The notes under the pieces are model-generated. The model was not told the origin of the DNA. It saw only the letters and a program-made list of their open reading frames with translations, and ran no database searches. This document shows, one piece after another, positions 26,269 to 34,334 of a DNA stretch of 64,000 nucleotides. This DNA is from Oscillatoriaceae cyanobacterium M7585_C2015_266 (GTDB taxonomy: Bacteria > Cyanobacteriota > Cyanobacteriia > Cyanobacteriales > Oscillatoriaceae), in assembly GCA_015295835.1 (NCBI GenBank), contig DVEG01000025.1, positions 124,001 through 188,000 of the forward strand, read 5' to 3'. The position numbers and the translations under genes are program-made. The first letter of the stretch is position 1. The number at the start of each line of letters is the position of its first letter.

Positions 26269-27753
26269 TTAAATCCGTCCTCGTAAGAACTGAGCCATTT
26301 CATTAGGAGTCGGAGACATTTCCAACGCCGTCTCCTCAGTAATCCGCCCTTCTTGATAGAGGTTAAAGAGAGCCTTATTCATAGTAATCATACCTTCAAA
26401 TTCTGACTTCAACATCACTTGGTAGATTTCATCCATCTGACCTTTAATGATGTATTCCTTAATCGCATCAGTTGCAATCAGAATATCGTGAAAAGCCGCC
26501 CGTTTACCGTCGGTTGTTTTGCACAAACCTTGAGCAATGATACAGACAAGAGATTCAGCCAGCGAAACCCGCAAAGGTTGCTGCTCTGAAGGCGGGAACA
26601 TCCCCAAAATCCGCTCAATAGTTTTAATAGCGCTGTTCGTGTGCAGCGTTCCCGCCACCAAGTGACCTGTAGAGGCAGCCTTCAAGGCGATATTCATCGT
26701 CTCTTGGTCGCGAATTTCCCCCACCAGCATCATATCCGGGTCTTCCCGCAGGGCCGCTTTTAGAGCGTTTTTAAATTCGAGAGTGTGCCGTCCGACTTCC
26801 CGGTGTTTGATTAAGGATTTGCGGCTGATGTGAACGAATTCAACGGGGTCTTCAATGGTGATGATGTGCTTCGCCATTGTTTTATTAATGTAGTCAATCA
26901 TCGCCGCCAGTGTGGTGGACTTACCCGAACCCGTCGGTCCCGTCACCAAAATCAGCCCTTTGTGGTAGTGGCAGACATCCTTAAACACCGGTGGCAACCT
27001 CAGCTGCTCCATTGTTAAGATTGTCGAGCCGATCAGTCGCAGCACCATCGCCGGTCCAGTTAGAGAGTCGAAAATATTGATCCGGATGCGGACAAAGCCC
27101 ATATCTGCTACGCCGTCAAAGTCTAGGGTTTCTTGAAAACGGCGAATTTCCTCATCCGTGATCACTTCCCGCAGCCAGCTCATAAAAGTGTCCAAATCTG
27201 TCACTGGCCACTCTGTCGGCACGATATCGCCCCGCTTGCGAAAACGAGGAGCTTCATTGACACCCAAGTGAATATCCGAAGCCCCGTTTTCATTTGCTGT
27301 CCAGACGATATCTCGCAATGTCGGTTGGCCGGGACTGGGGCCTGGACCTCTAAGCGGCACGGGGTCTGGCGCCACCAGTGGCTTAATCGGCGGCAAATCT
27401 GAGAACATCACTGCCGGATTAGGCAGCCCTTTTTCTTTTGCTTCTAAGATCGCTGTTTCTAATGTTCCCGGTATCGGAACTTTAGTCGGTGCTGGTGCTG
27501 CTGCGGGTGCAGGTGCTGGTGGTGCTGCCGGGGGGGCACTGGTTTTAGGAGCTGCCGCTGCGCCTGCTTTGTCTACTACAGTTGGCGGCGCAGACGGGCT
27601 TGTTACCGTTGGCATGGCTTGTGTTGGTGTTCCAGGTACAGCGCGCCCCCCTGGAGGCGGCGGCGGAGGTGGCACTCGCCCTGGAGGTGGGGGCACGGGT
27701 GGAACACGGGGGGCACCAGGAGGGGGCGGAACGGGTGGACGTGATTGTGTCAT
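26269..27753 (-). CDS. pilT: PilT-family type IV pilus retraction ATPase with proline-rich N-terminus
   Basis: The ATPase core has TGPTGSGKSTTLAAMIDY (Walker A, about 268-285), the Asp-box region IITIEDPVEF, DPDMMLVGEIRD (Walker B) and AGTLHTNSA (His box). These drive retraction of type IV pili for motility and DNA uptake. The first 140 or so residues are an extended Pro/Ala/Gly/Val tract absent from standard PilT (about 345-370 residues). Several cyanobacteria carry more than one PilT, and this may be a PilT2-type copy. A structured region lies upstream (27780-27960). Confidence 0.92.
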   Translation of the reverse strand: MTQSRPPVPPPPGAPRVPPVPPPPGRVPPPPPPPGGRAVPGTPTQAMPTVTSPSAPPTVVDKAGAAAAPKTSAPPAAPPAPAPAAAPAPTKVPIPGTLETAILEAKEKGLPNPAVMFSDLPPIKPLVAPDPVPLRGPGPSPGQPTLRDIVWTANENGASDIHLGVNEAPRFRKRGDIVPTEWPVTDLDTFMSWLREVITDEEIRRFQETLDFDGVADMGFVRIRINIFDSLTGPAMVLRLIGSTILTMEQLRLPPVFKDVCHYHKGLILVTGPTGSGKSTTLAAMIDYINKTMAKHIITIEDPVEFVHISRKSLIKHREVGRHTLEFKNALKAALREDPDMMLVGEIRDQETMNIALKAASTGHLVAGTLHTNSAIKTIERILGMFPPSEQQPLRVSLAESLVCIIAQGLCKTTDGKRAAFHDILIATDAIKEYIIKGQMDEIYQVMLKSEFEGMITMNKALFNLYQEGRITEETALEMSPTPNEMAQFLRGRI

Positions 27754-27779
27754 AAAACACTACTTCTATCTAATTTATT

Positions 27780-27960
27780 ACTGAAGCTTTGATAGGCTGT
27801 AGGCTGCTTACCGGAGTCAGGCTCGTAACCGCTGGATGCCGGCAGCTGCCTGCTCAAGAATCTGTAGATGCAGGGGGTCCCCCTAGGTAGCCTAAAAGGG
27901 AAATTTAATGACTCTCCACCTGACAGGTTAGCTGCTCTTTTTTGCCCCTGCATATTTTTT
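27780..27960. ncRNA. Candidate structured RNA or pilT leader, family unidentified
   Basis: The segment holds several complementary arms: GCTTACC (27806-27812) with GGTTAGC (27926-27932, one mismatch), GTCAGG (27816-27821) with CCTGAC (27919-27924), and ATGCAGGGG (27868-27876) with CCCCTGCAT (27945-27953). The last would form a pseudoknot with the others or be an alternative state. Local palindromes GGCAGCTGCC and AGGGGG-T-CCCCCT are also present. On the plus strand the last arm runs into ATATTTTTT, like a terminator. On the minus strand the segment would be the pilT leader. I match it to no known RNA family. Confidence 0.4.
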
Positions 27961-27997
27961 CGGATAAATTTTACAAAATTTTCTCTTTTAGTTTTCC

Positions 27998-28084
27998 CAA
28001 AATGTAGGACTTACTATCAGTCCAGTTAGAATAATGCAGAAGCCGCTCTGCATGAATGGGCCAGTATTGTATGTCCTACTTTTG
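27998..28084. repeat. MITE-like 87-bp palindromic element
   Basis: The outer arms at 27998-28014 and 28069-28084 are complementary with one bulge and one mismatch; the core is GTAGGACTTAC against GTATGTCCTAC. A second perfect hairpin, ATGCAGA/TCTGCAT (28034-28053), sits in the middle. GTAGGACTTAC-like palindromes resemble non-coding repeats scattered in cyanobacterial genomes. No coding sequence lies inside. Confidence 0.5.
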
Positions 28085-28351
28085 CTCTCCCTGCTGGTTA
28101 TCTGTGAGTTTATCTCTCTAAAATATGCTAATTACCTAATGTCTATATATTATACCAGCAGAATTTCAATTTGTCAATTAGATATTTACTAAAATTATCT
28201 GTAATTTTTTTGATTTGTTTTGATTTTGGAAGATGGCGAAAAATATCTACGAAAAATATCTGCGAGCGCAGAAAAAGGCGCTCTTTGAACGGGGGAATGA
28301 GAAAATCTTTTATAGTTTTATAGTTTGCCTGTTGTTATTAATTCAATTTCA

Positions 28352-29467
28352 ATGCTCAAGTCTCCTATTTCTGTCTGCATTACCCTAGGAACTCGTCCAG
28401 AAGCAATTAAACTCGCGCCAGTAATTCAGTTAATGAAGCGCTCGCCCTCATTTAACACACAAGTAATTCTGACAGGGCAACATCGAGAAATGGTTGATCA
28501 AGTCATGCAACTATTCGCTCTCAAAGCCGATCGCGATCTTGCCATCATGCAACCCAAACAAACCCTAACAGATATCACCTGTCGAAGCTTGCAAGGGCTT
28601 GAATCCCTTTTCCAAGAGCTAAAACCCCAACTTGTCTTAGTACAAGGCGATACTACCACAGCTTTTGCAGCCGCTCTGGCAGCCTTCTACCAACAAATCC
28701 CGGTGGGGCATGTAGAAGCCGGTTTACGTACTGATGACTTATTCAATCCCTATCCCGAAGAAGCCTATCGGCGTTTGATTTCCCAATTGGGGCATTTGCA
28801 CTTTGCCCCCACTTCCCAGGCAGTGGAAAACCTACAGCGCTCCGGAGTGGTAGGTGAAATTCACTTGACAGGTAACACAGTAATTGACGCACTCCTACAA
28901 GTGGCGTCTCGCCAACCTGAATGCGAAATTTCTGGTTTAGAGTGGCAGCAGTATCGCGTGTTGCTAGCAACTATTCACCGTCGGGAAAATTGGGGAGAAC
29001 CCCTAAAGAGAATCGCTAGAGGATTTCTAGAAATTCTAGATAACTTCCCGGATACGGCGCTACTTTTGCCATTGCACAAAAATCCAACAGTGCGCGAACC
29101 TCTAAAGGCGCTTTTGGGCAAGCATCCTAGAGCTTTTTTGACGGAACCGTTGGATTATACCGCATTAGTAGGAGCAATCGCTCGCTGTTATTTGCTGCTT
29201 ACAGATTCTGGCGGCTTGCAAGAGGAAGCCCCTGCCTTAGGTAAACCGGTACTGGTGCTGCGTGAAACTACGGAGCGCCCGGAAGCTATTAAGGCGGGCA
29301 CAGCTAAACTCGTAGGTACTAACCCTACCCAAATTGCAACGGCAGCGGCACAGCTTTTGAGTGACTCTAGTGCCTATCAGGCTATGGCAAGGGCGGTGAA
29401 TCCTTTTGGAGATGGGCACGCTGCCGAGCGTATCTTGGCAATTGTGGAAAACTATTTCTCAAGGTAA
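28352..29467 (+). CDS. wecB: UDP-N-acetylglucosamine 2-epimerase (non-hydrolysing)
   Basis: The enzyme converts UDP-GlcNAc to UDP-ManNAc for surface polysaccharides. Motifs are GTRPEAIKLAPVI at the start, VQGDTTTAFAAALAAFY, GHVEAGLRT, NPYPEEAYRRLIS, TIHRRENWG, LLTDSGGLQEEAPALGKPVL and RETTERPEAI. The frame opens nine codons earlier at 28325, but the ATG at 28352 fits the family start and gives 371 residues. It stands alone on its strand. Confidence 0.95.
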   Translation: MLKSPISVCITLGTRPEAIKLAPVIQLMKRSPSFNTQVILTGQHREMVDQVMQLFALKADRDLAIMQPKQTLTDITCRSLQGLESLFQELKPQLVLVQGDTTTAFAAALAAFYQQIPVGHVEAGLRTDDLFNPYPEEAYRRLISQLGHLHFAPTSQAVENLQRSGVVGEIHLTGNTVIDALLQVASRQPECEISGLEWQQYRVLLATIHRRENWGEPLKRIARGFLEILDNFPDTALLLPLHKNPTVREPLKALLGKHPRAFLTEPLDYTALVGAIARCYLLLTDSGGLQEEAPALGKPVLVLRETTERPEAIKAGTAKLVGTNPTQIATAAAQLLSDSSAYQAMARAVNPFGDGHAAERILAIVENYFSR

Positions 29468-29550
29468 AAGACTGATGGAGGGGTAAAATAAGTAGTCTAT
29501 TTTTTATCTTTTATCTTTCCGTTTTTTCGTTTCCGGGCGAGCGCTTATTT

Positions 29551-30015
29551 TTACTTGTTTTTAAATTGGCGCGCGCCCTTATATCCCGACAAATCAGCTA
29601 ATTTCTCTAACGTCTGCATACCCGGATATAACTTGCCGTTTATTTCCCAAGTCGGATATCCCTGTATTCTCGCCGCTTTGCACAATTGAGGACGAGCATT
29701 TTCGCCCCTTGCATCGCATTCAATGTAGTCTATGATAGCAAATGCTTCTTCCCCAAAAAGTTGCTTCTGCATTTGACAGTGGCGGCACCAGAAAGCGCCG
29801 TACATTTTTGCTCCCTTGCTTTTCAGGTGGCGTGCTAAAGCTATTTCTGCTGACTCTGATTTGCTTGAAATGTTACTTTCCTCTGTTTCTTTGGCTACTT
29901 GTGCCTGTGGGATAAAAAGCCTCTCAGCACTGAAACCGATTGCCACTTTCCCTGCTATAGCTAGTATGCCTGTTAACAGAGTAATCAAAGCTAGGTTTAA
30001 TTTTTTTAGTTTCAT
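29551..30015 (-). CDS. Membrane-anchored thioredoxin-like protein
   Basis: An N-terminal signal anchor (about residues 8-28) is followed by a thioredoxin-like domain with the redox motif FWCRHCQMQKQLFGEEAF (CRHC near residues 77-80) and the cis-proline segment QGYPTWEINGKLYPG. The domain resembles the thioredoxin part of cyanobacterial VKOR fusions, but no VKOR membrane domain is present. It probably acts in disulfide exchange in the periplasm or thylakoid lumen. The start codon overlaps the stop of the next gene upstream (30012-30015), so the two are translated together. Confidence 0.83.
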   Translation of the reverse strand: MKLKKLNLALITLLTGILAIAGKVAIGFSAERLFIPQAQVAKETEESNISSKSESAEIALARHLKSKGAKMYGAFWCRHCQMQKQLFGEEAFAIIDYIECDARGENARPQLCKAARIQGYPTWEINGKLYPGMQTLEKLADLSGYKGARQFKNK

Positions 30016-30509
30016 TTGCCTGTAGATATGAGTTTGCTAGTTATCGCGATCGCTTCTAACGGTGTCTGCGCCACAAAAACGTTTTCTTCAGATAATTTTT
30101 TAAAGAAAACTTGACTTTCTGGGTGATTATTCAACAAAATCACTTTCTTTTTCGCTACGAGAGCCAGCGCTATTTCCGAGGTAGTGCCTGCACTGATACC
30201 GCAGGCAATCACTACATCAGAAGAAAGCACGTTTATATTATTGCGAGCACTCCCCATGGCTGTTGCGATCGCAATATCGACTGCCTCCGACATGCCCCTT
30301 GTATCTGCTGTTGGCAGAATACCAACTACCAGCCCCCCTGCACTTTTTGCACCCTTACTGGCGGCATCCATTACCCCTTCATCCCTGCCCCCGGTGAGCA
30401 GTACCCATCCTTTCTGGGCTATAAGTTTTCCTAATTCCCAGGCATTTTTACAGTCTTCTGGTAATGGATTGGCACCAGGTCCCATTACTCCTATGACTAT
30501 TTTTCTCAT
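30012..30509 (-). CDS. TIGR00725-family Rossmann-fold protein (LOG/DprA-like)
   Basis: The 165-residue protein shows IVIGVMGPGANPL at the start, LIAQKGWVLLTGGRDEGVMDAA, GLVVGILPTAD and VIACGISAGTTSEIALALVAKK. This is the nucleotide-binding fold shared with lysine-decarboxylase-like (LOG) and molybdenum-cofactor carrier proteins. The PGGxGTxxE motif of LOG phosphoribohydrolases is replaced by GISAGTTSE, so enzyme activity is uncertain. It is the first gene of a two-gene unit with the thioredoxin-like protein. Confidence 0.83.
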   Translation of the reverse strand: MRKIVIGVMGPGANPLPEDCKNAWELGKLIAQKGWVLLTGGRDEGVMDAASKGAKSAGGLVVGILPTADTRGMSEAVDIAIATAMGSARNNINVLSSDVVIACGISAGTTSEIALALVAKKKVILLNNHPESQVFFKKLSEENVFVAQTPLEAIAITSKLISTGK

Positions 30510-30567
30510 AGCGAACCTGTTAGATTGATTATACTATATCATAACTTGCTTGTGTGGCCGCATCCTT

Positions 30568-30929
30568 TTAAATAATTCCCAATATCTCATCTACAATTAT
30601 CTGTATCTCTGGAAAAGTCTGTGGACCAGATTTGGCCCTCTTTGAAACTTCTGTATATTTTGATATTCATTAGCTGTAGGTTGTCGGTAAACTTCAACAG
30701 CTTGCTCGTCTATATTTACCAGCCACACTTCTAATATATTGCTTCTAGCGTAAGGAGCACTTTTATTTTTCTGTCATATTCGATGGTGGTATCTGCTACT
30801 TCTACTAATAATAATAAAATATCCTTTGGTTGGGGATGCCCTGATTCGTAGGAATCTTCCAGCAATGCCATGTCTGGTAAATGTTCTAATTTATCGTTTA
30901 ATTCTACTGGAGCTTGCCAGAAGTGTTGA
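30568..30929 (-). pseudogene. Remnant of a Uma2 (DUF820) family nuclease gene
   Basis: Translating the minus strand by hand gives APVELNDKLEHLPDMALLED, then HPQPKDILLLLVEVADTTIE and YDRKIK in one frame. After a frame change comes APYARSNILEVWLVNIDEQ, then VEVYRQPTANEYQNIQKFQR. After a second change the reading is QTFPEIQIIVDEILGII and a stop at 30568-30570. These are the Uma2 core and C-terminus. The N-terminal half is missing because the sequence runs into the insertion element at about 30918. Two frameshifts and the truncation make it nonfunctional. Confidence 0.85.
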
Positions 30930-30930
30930 A
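30918..30930 (+). repeat. Left terminal inverted repeat of the IS4-like element
   Basis: CAGAAGTGTTGAA, an exact reverse complement of the right end at 31993-32005. Confidence 0.85.
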
Positions 30931-30963
30931 AGATAGTTTAAGAGGCTAGAAAAAAGAGAAGAA

Positions 30964-31970
30964 ATGTCGTATTCTTCCCTTAAAAGAAGAAAAAATATTC
31001 AACTTACTATGGCATCCTTTGCAAATCTTGTCAAGTTCATTCTCAAGCACCTCAGCTCTTGCGACTATGCCGTTTTGAACTCTCAACTGTTCTTCAAAAT
31101 CTGGTTGACTTATGTTCTCGACCAGAGTTTAACGAGCATGAGAGCCTTGTTTTATCGGTTGAATCATTCAGGGATTGCAGTGGATATGTCCACGTTTTCC
31201 AAAGCCAATAAACTCGCGAAACTACTTTATTTCAAGGCATTTACACTGAACTAATGTGTCAGGCTCAAAAGAGACATCGGTGTTCAGAGCGAAGGCTGTT
31301 CCCCATCGATTCAACGGTGATTACCCTAACCAGTAAACTCTTTTGGTTCTATCGATATCATCAAGTAAAGTTACTGACGGGATTTGATTTAACAGAGAAT
31401 TTAACGAGCGAGGCGATTATTTCCTTTGGGGAGAGACATGACCTGAGTTTTCAGGAAGAGATTCTGGAAATGCTCCCTGAGAAAGCTGTTGCCATCATGG
31501 ATAGAGGGTAGGCGAGTTGGAAATTTTTAGACCGATTAAGTGAGAGGAAGTGTTTGTTTATTGTACGTATCAAGAATAATATGAGACTGACGTTAGCTGC
31601 TCACCGATACCGAGTGATTCGATTTTATGACGAGAATGGGACGGAGTTTCGGATAGCAACGAATCTCAGACATCTCACAGATGAGGAAGTGAGTGAGCTG
31701 TATCCAAATCGATGGGGGATTGAGAATCTATAGAAATTCCTCAAGATGCATTTATCCTTGGATAAGCTGATTACAAAGAGTTTGAATGGAGTGATTAATC
31801 AGATTTATATGGTATTGATTGGATATTTAATTTTAGAGTTAGTGGATATACCTAAATACTTTGGCAGGAAGCTATTAGATAAACTGCGTTATTTACTACT
31901 AGAACTCAGTCATCGGTGTTCAGTAGTGCATTGGAGCTTTGACTGGCAGCCAGAGCTACTAGTCACTTAA
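30964..31970 (+). pseudogene. IS4-family transposase, broken by a frameshift and two in-frame stops
   Basis: The protein is a DDE-type transposase. The N-terminal part (LDQSLTSMRALFYRLNHSG, then AVDMSTFSKANK) is in one frame up to about 31210. It continues in a second frame from FQGIYTELMCQAQKRH, with FPIDSTVITLTSKLFWFY (first Asp), MDRG (second Asp) and YPNRWGIENL (catalytic Glu region). In-frame stops interrupt at 31509-31511 (after MDRG) and near 31731 (after GIENL), where tyrosine and tryptophan codons are expected. It cannot make an active enzyme as it stands. Confidence 0.85.
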
Positions 31971-31992
31971 GATTTTAAGTTTTGTTTCAGGA

Positions 31993-32005
31993 TTCAACAC
32001 TTCTG
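31993..32005 (-). repeat. Right terminal inverted repeat of the IS4-like element
   Basis: TTCAACACTTCTG, an exact reverse complement of the left end at 30918-30930. Confidence 0.85.
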
Positions 32006-32107
32006 CTATAGCAGAGCAGGTTTTGGCATTGAAATCTAGGAAACCAAAACCACTAAACCTTTTCATTTCAATCGACGAGCAACTATCCATCCTAGCAAAG
32101 AGTGCAA

Positions 32108-33025
32108 TCAGGCGAGCTCTGCGATTTCAACCCAAATAACGTCCTCTCCTGCCCAAAGACTACTTGGCAAGTGACCTCTAGGCATAGTTGTAGAATTGTA
32201 ATCAAAGCTAGAATTACTACGCCATGAATAGTTGCCATCTGCATCTTTTATTAGCCAACCAATCTTTTTTCCAAATTCATCTCTATTTTGAGAAGACTGT
32301 TGGTAAATTTCCTTCTGGACGCTGAAGCCAAATCGTCCATCACTATGTTTTCTCCAGAGCAAATCAATCGTATTTAAATCGACACAAGGAAATAAATTTA
32401 TAGCGCTCCGGTTAATCTCTGTCGAATTAGTGACCTTTTGAATCACCTCTTTCATGAGGCGGGCTGTTTCTTGCTCTGCCTCGCGCCATTGTTTCTTCTT
32501 TAAGTATCTTTTCAAAGTGGCATAATCCACACCAACACAAGATTCCATTAGTACTTGGAATCGTTCATCCTTCCGCAAATGATCAAAGTCGGGATTAGTT
32601 TTTGCAAGCTGTTGAGATGCCTCTGGATTGAGCCTGGCAGCCTCTTTCAAATTTTCGAGTGCTTGCTGAGCATAGCCAAGCCGTGATTGACAGGAAGCTT
32701 TCACATACCAACCTAAGAAGTTTTCTGAATCTAGATCAATTAGCTTGTCAGCAGTTTTTATGACTTTCTCAAACTCTTGAAGATTATAAAGACATGTCCC
32801 AATGCCCCACCAAGCAGAGTAATTATCTGGATCAAGTTTTAGGCTTTCTTCATAAGTTGCGATCGCTTCTTCATTTCTACCTAGTCCCCGTAGAGAGTCA
32901 CCAAAATTATTCAGTGCAATCACTAATGTCGGATCAAGTTGGATCGCTCTAACCAGAGTTGGTATTGCCTTCTCAAATCTTCCCAGCTGATTCAATGCGT
33001 AGCCTTTGTTATTCCAAGCAAGCAC
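32108..33025 (-). CDS. TPR and GUN4-domain protein, 3' part of a frameshifted gene
   Basis: Residues 1-140 form about four TPR units (AWNNKGYALNQLGRFEKAI, ALNNFGDSLRGLGRNEEAI, AWWGIGTCLYNLQEFEKVI). Residues 165-300 form a GUN4 domain: LKRYLKKKQWREAEQETARL, LNTIDLLWRKHSDGRFGF, FGKKIGWLIK and MPRGHLPSSLWAG. GUN4 proteins bind Mg-protoporphyrin. Stand-alone Gun4 aids Mg-chelatase, while fused GUN4 domains are thought to sense tetrapyrroles. Just upstream, at about 33058-33065, one extra base in AAAATTTT separates this frame from the larger ORF; skipping it gives KAIK-FYDKAIQANPGLVLAWNN, an unbroken TPR. It is therefore best read as the C-terminal half of one gene spanning to 34502. Confidence 0.8.
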   Translation of the reverse strand: MLAWNNKGYALNQLGRFEKAIPTLVRAIQLDPTLVIALNNFGDSLRGLGRNEEAIATYEESLKLDPDNYSAWWGIGTCLYNLQEFEKVIKTADKLIDLDSENFLGWYVKASCQSRLGYAQQALENLKEAARLNPEASQQLAKTNPDFDHLRKDERFQVLMESCVGVDYATLKRYLKKKQWREAEQETARLMKEVIQKVTNSTEINRSAINLFPCVDLNTIDLLWRKHSDGRFGFSVQKEIYQQSSQNRDEFGKKIGWLIKDADGNYSWRSNSSFDYNSTTMPRGHLPSSLWAGEDVIWVEIAELA

Positions 33026-33053
33026 TAATCCAGGGTTGGCTTGGATTGCTTTG

Positions 33054-34334
33054 TCATAAAATTTTAATAGCTTTTTGAAAGTCTTTCGCTAAATACTCAT
33101 TTCCTTGGTTGTAAAAATTAATTGCTTGAGCCAGTGATTGATAGGTAAGTAACCTGATCGAAGTTGTATCGTATAAAAGATCTCTTAACTTCCCATAAAC
33201 CACTTGCATAATGGATTCCCACTTCTGCCAAACCCTGTCTCTTGCTTTCTGATACTTATCCCTCAGTTGCTCTAGAGCTTTTTGCTGCTTGTTGCCCGCC
33301 AGCCAGCCACCAATAGCCCCGCCAATCACTGAACCAATACCAGGAGCAATAAACGATCCAATAGTAGCCCCAATTACAGCTTCTGGCGGTATCGAAGTTT
33401 CACCATAGAGATTCGCAGTAAATTCTTGGGCTTCCCCTGTAAAGAAAGCTTCTAATGCATTAGACTCCTGAGGAAAGTCAGTTTGCAGAACTTTTTGTGT
33501 TACTTGCTCCAGATCTCGAATTGCTAATCTAAGCTCAGCAAAATTGGAGTCAGTTACGTCAGAAACAATAGCCTGTACTTTGGTTTGCTCTAGTTGAACT
33601 CCAAAGGATTTAGTAATGTTAACGACCTGTTTTGCAAATTGATCAAGATCTCGCTTCAGAGCTGCCTCCAGTTCATAAACGAAATTTTCCACAATCTCAT
33701 GGATTGTTTTATCATCTTCTGAGCTTACTTTATAGTGAAGGTGTTGGTAGCAAGTCGTTTGAATTGCAGTATAAAGCTGATTCGATAGTCCAACGCTGTC
33801 AACTTCCCGTACTACTGGCAAAGTTTGAACTTGCTCGCTCACCCCAGAAGAGAGAGATAAGTCCGGGCTTGTAGGCTTAATTTCCTGAGATTCTATTTTG
33901 TCTGCAAACAGTTTGATTTCTTCCTGCCAATCAGGAAAATCTTCTCCAGATTGTTGGCCATATAGTCGCAAACTCTTGATGCCTTGGACTCCCAACTCCT
34001 GAAACTCAGATTGCAGCAGTGCAACCATTTGTTCTTGATTTGGAACTTCTGCCGCTTCCAGCATTACTTGCAAACAATCATTTTTTGTACTAACCTTCGC
34101 TACAATTCTACTTGCCTGTAGTTTTTGGTTAATTAGTGTTGCAATGGCTTTGACATCTCCTTCTCGCCTAACCTTAAACTCTTGCACCCAATCTGGAAAT
34201 TCTTCACCTGCCCGTCGCCCGTAAACCTTCACGGCACACCAACTGTCAACAGCCAAACCTGCCAATCCTTTACGAATAAAGTCAACCAATGGTTGCTGCG
34301 GCGGTGTTTTAACCGCTTCGAGCATGATATGCAA
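33054..34334 (-). CDS. Tandem-repeat and glycine-zipper protein, 5' part of the same frameshifted gene
   Basis: Two repeats of about 80 residues lie in tandem. Unit 2 (about residues 61-141) contains IATLINQKL, CLQVMLEAAEVPNQEQ and LRLYGQQSGEDFPDW. Unit 1 contains CLHIMLEAVKTPPQQP and VKVYGRRAGEEFPDW. A helical region follows, then a glycine zipper (IGATIGSFIAPGIGSVIGGA, about 317-348) of the kind that inserts into membranes, and the start of the TPRs. Unit 1 continues upstream in frame for 56 more codons to a TAG at 34503-34505 (it includes NPKAIATLLNQRL), with no ATG, GTG or TTG. The first available start, a TTG at 34334, would cut into the repeat, so the true start is lost or non-standard. 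I do not know a function for the whole protein. Confidence 0.75.
   Translation of the reverse strand: MHIMLEAVKTPPQQPLVDFIRKGLAGLAVDSWCAVKVYGRRAGEEFPDWVQEFKVRREGDVKAIATLINQKLQASRIVAKVSTKNDCLQVMLEAAEVPNQEQMVALLQSEFQELGVQGIKSLRLYGQQSGEDFPDWQEEIKLFADKIESQEIKPTSPDLSLSSGVSEQVQTLPVVREVDSVGLSNQLYTAIQTTCYQHLHYKVSSEDDKTIHEIVENFVYELEAALKRDLDQFAKQVVNITKSFGVQLEQTKVQAIVSDVTDSNFAELRLAIRDLEQVTQKVLQTDFPQESNALEAFFTGEAQEFTANLYGETSIPPEAVIGATIGSFIAPGIGSVIGGAIGGWLAGNKQQKALEQLRDKYQKARDRVWQKWESIMQVVYGKLRDLLYDTTSIRLLTYQSLAQAINFYNQGNEYLAKDFQKAIKIL

Larger units (their letters stand above)
27754..28351. other. Gene-free interval between pilT and wecB
   Basis: No protein gene is seen in these 598 bp. The half nearest pilT is GC-rich and full of complementary segments (27780-27960). 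An 87-bp palindromic element follows (27998-28084). The part nearest wecB is AT-rich and unremarkable. Confidence 0.7.
30918..32005 (+). mobile_element. IS4-like insertion sequence, degenerate
   Basis: Perfect 13-bp terminal inverted repeats CAGAAGTGTTGAA (30918-30930) and TTCAACACTTCTG (31993-32005) bound a 1,088-bp element carrying one decayed transposase gene. No target-site duplication is visible in the bases next to the ends. The left end interrupts a Uma2 remnant. The right flank does not resume that gene, so flanking DNA has been lost or rearranged. Confidence 0.85.

Noticed and set aside
27780-27960. c-di-AMP (ydaO) riboswitch upstream of pilT
   Set aside because: A CAGCTAACC segment recalls the 3' part of that class, but the GCCGAATCC opening and the order of conserved segments are missing.
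32006-32107. N-terminal half of the interrupted Uma2 gene to the right of the IS4-like element
   Set aside because: Translation on the minus strand gives no Uma2-like sequence, so the missing half is not retained there.
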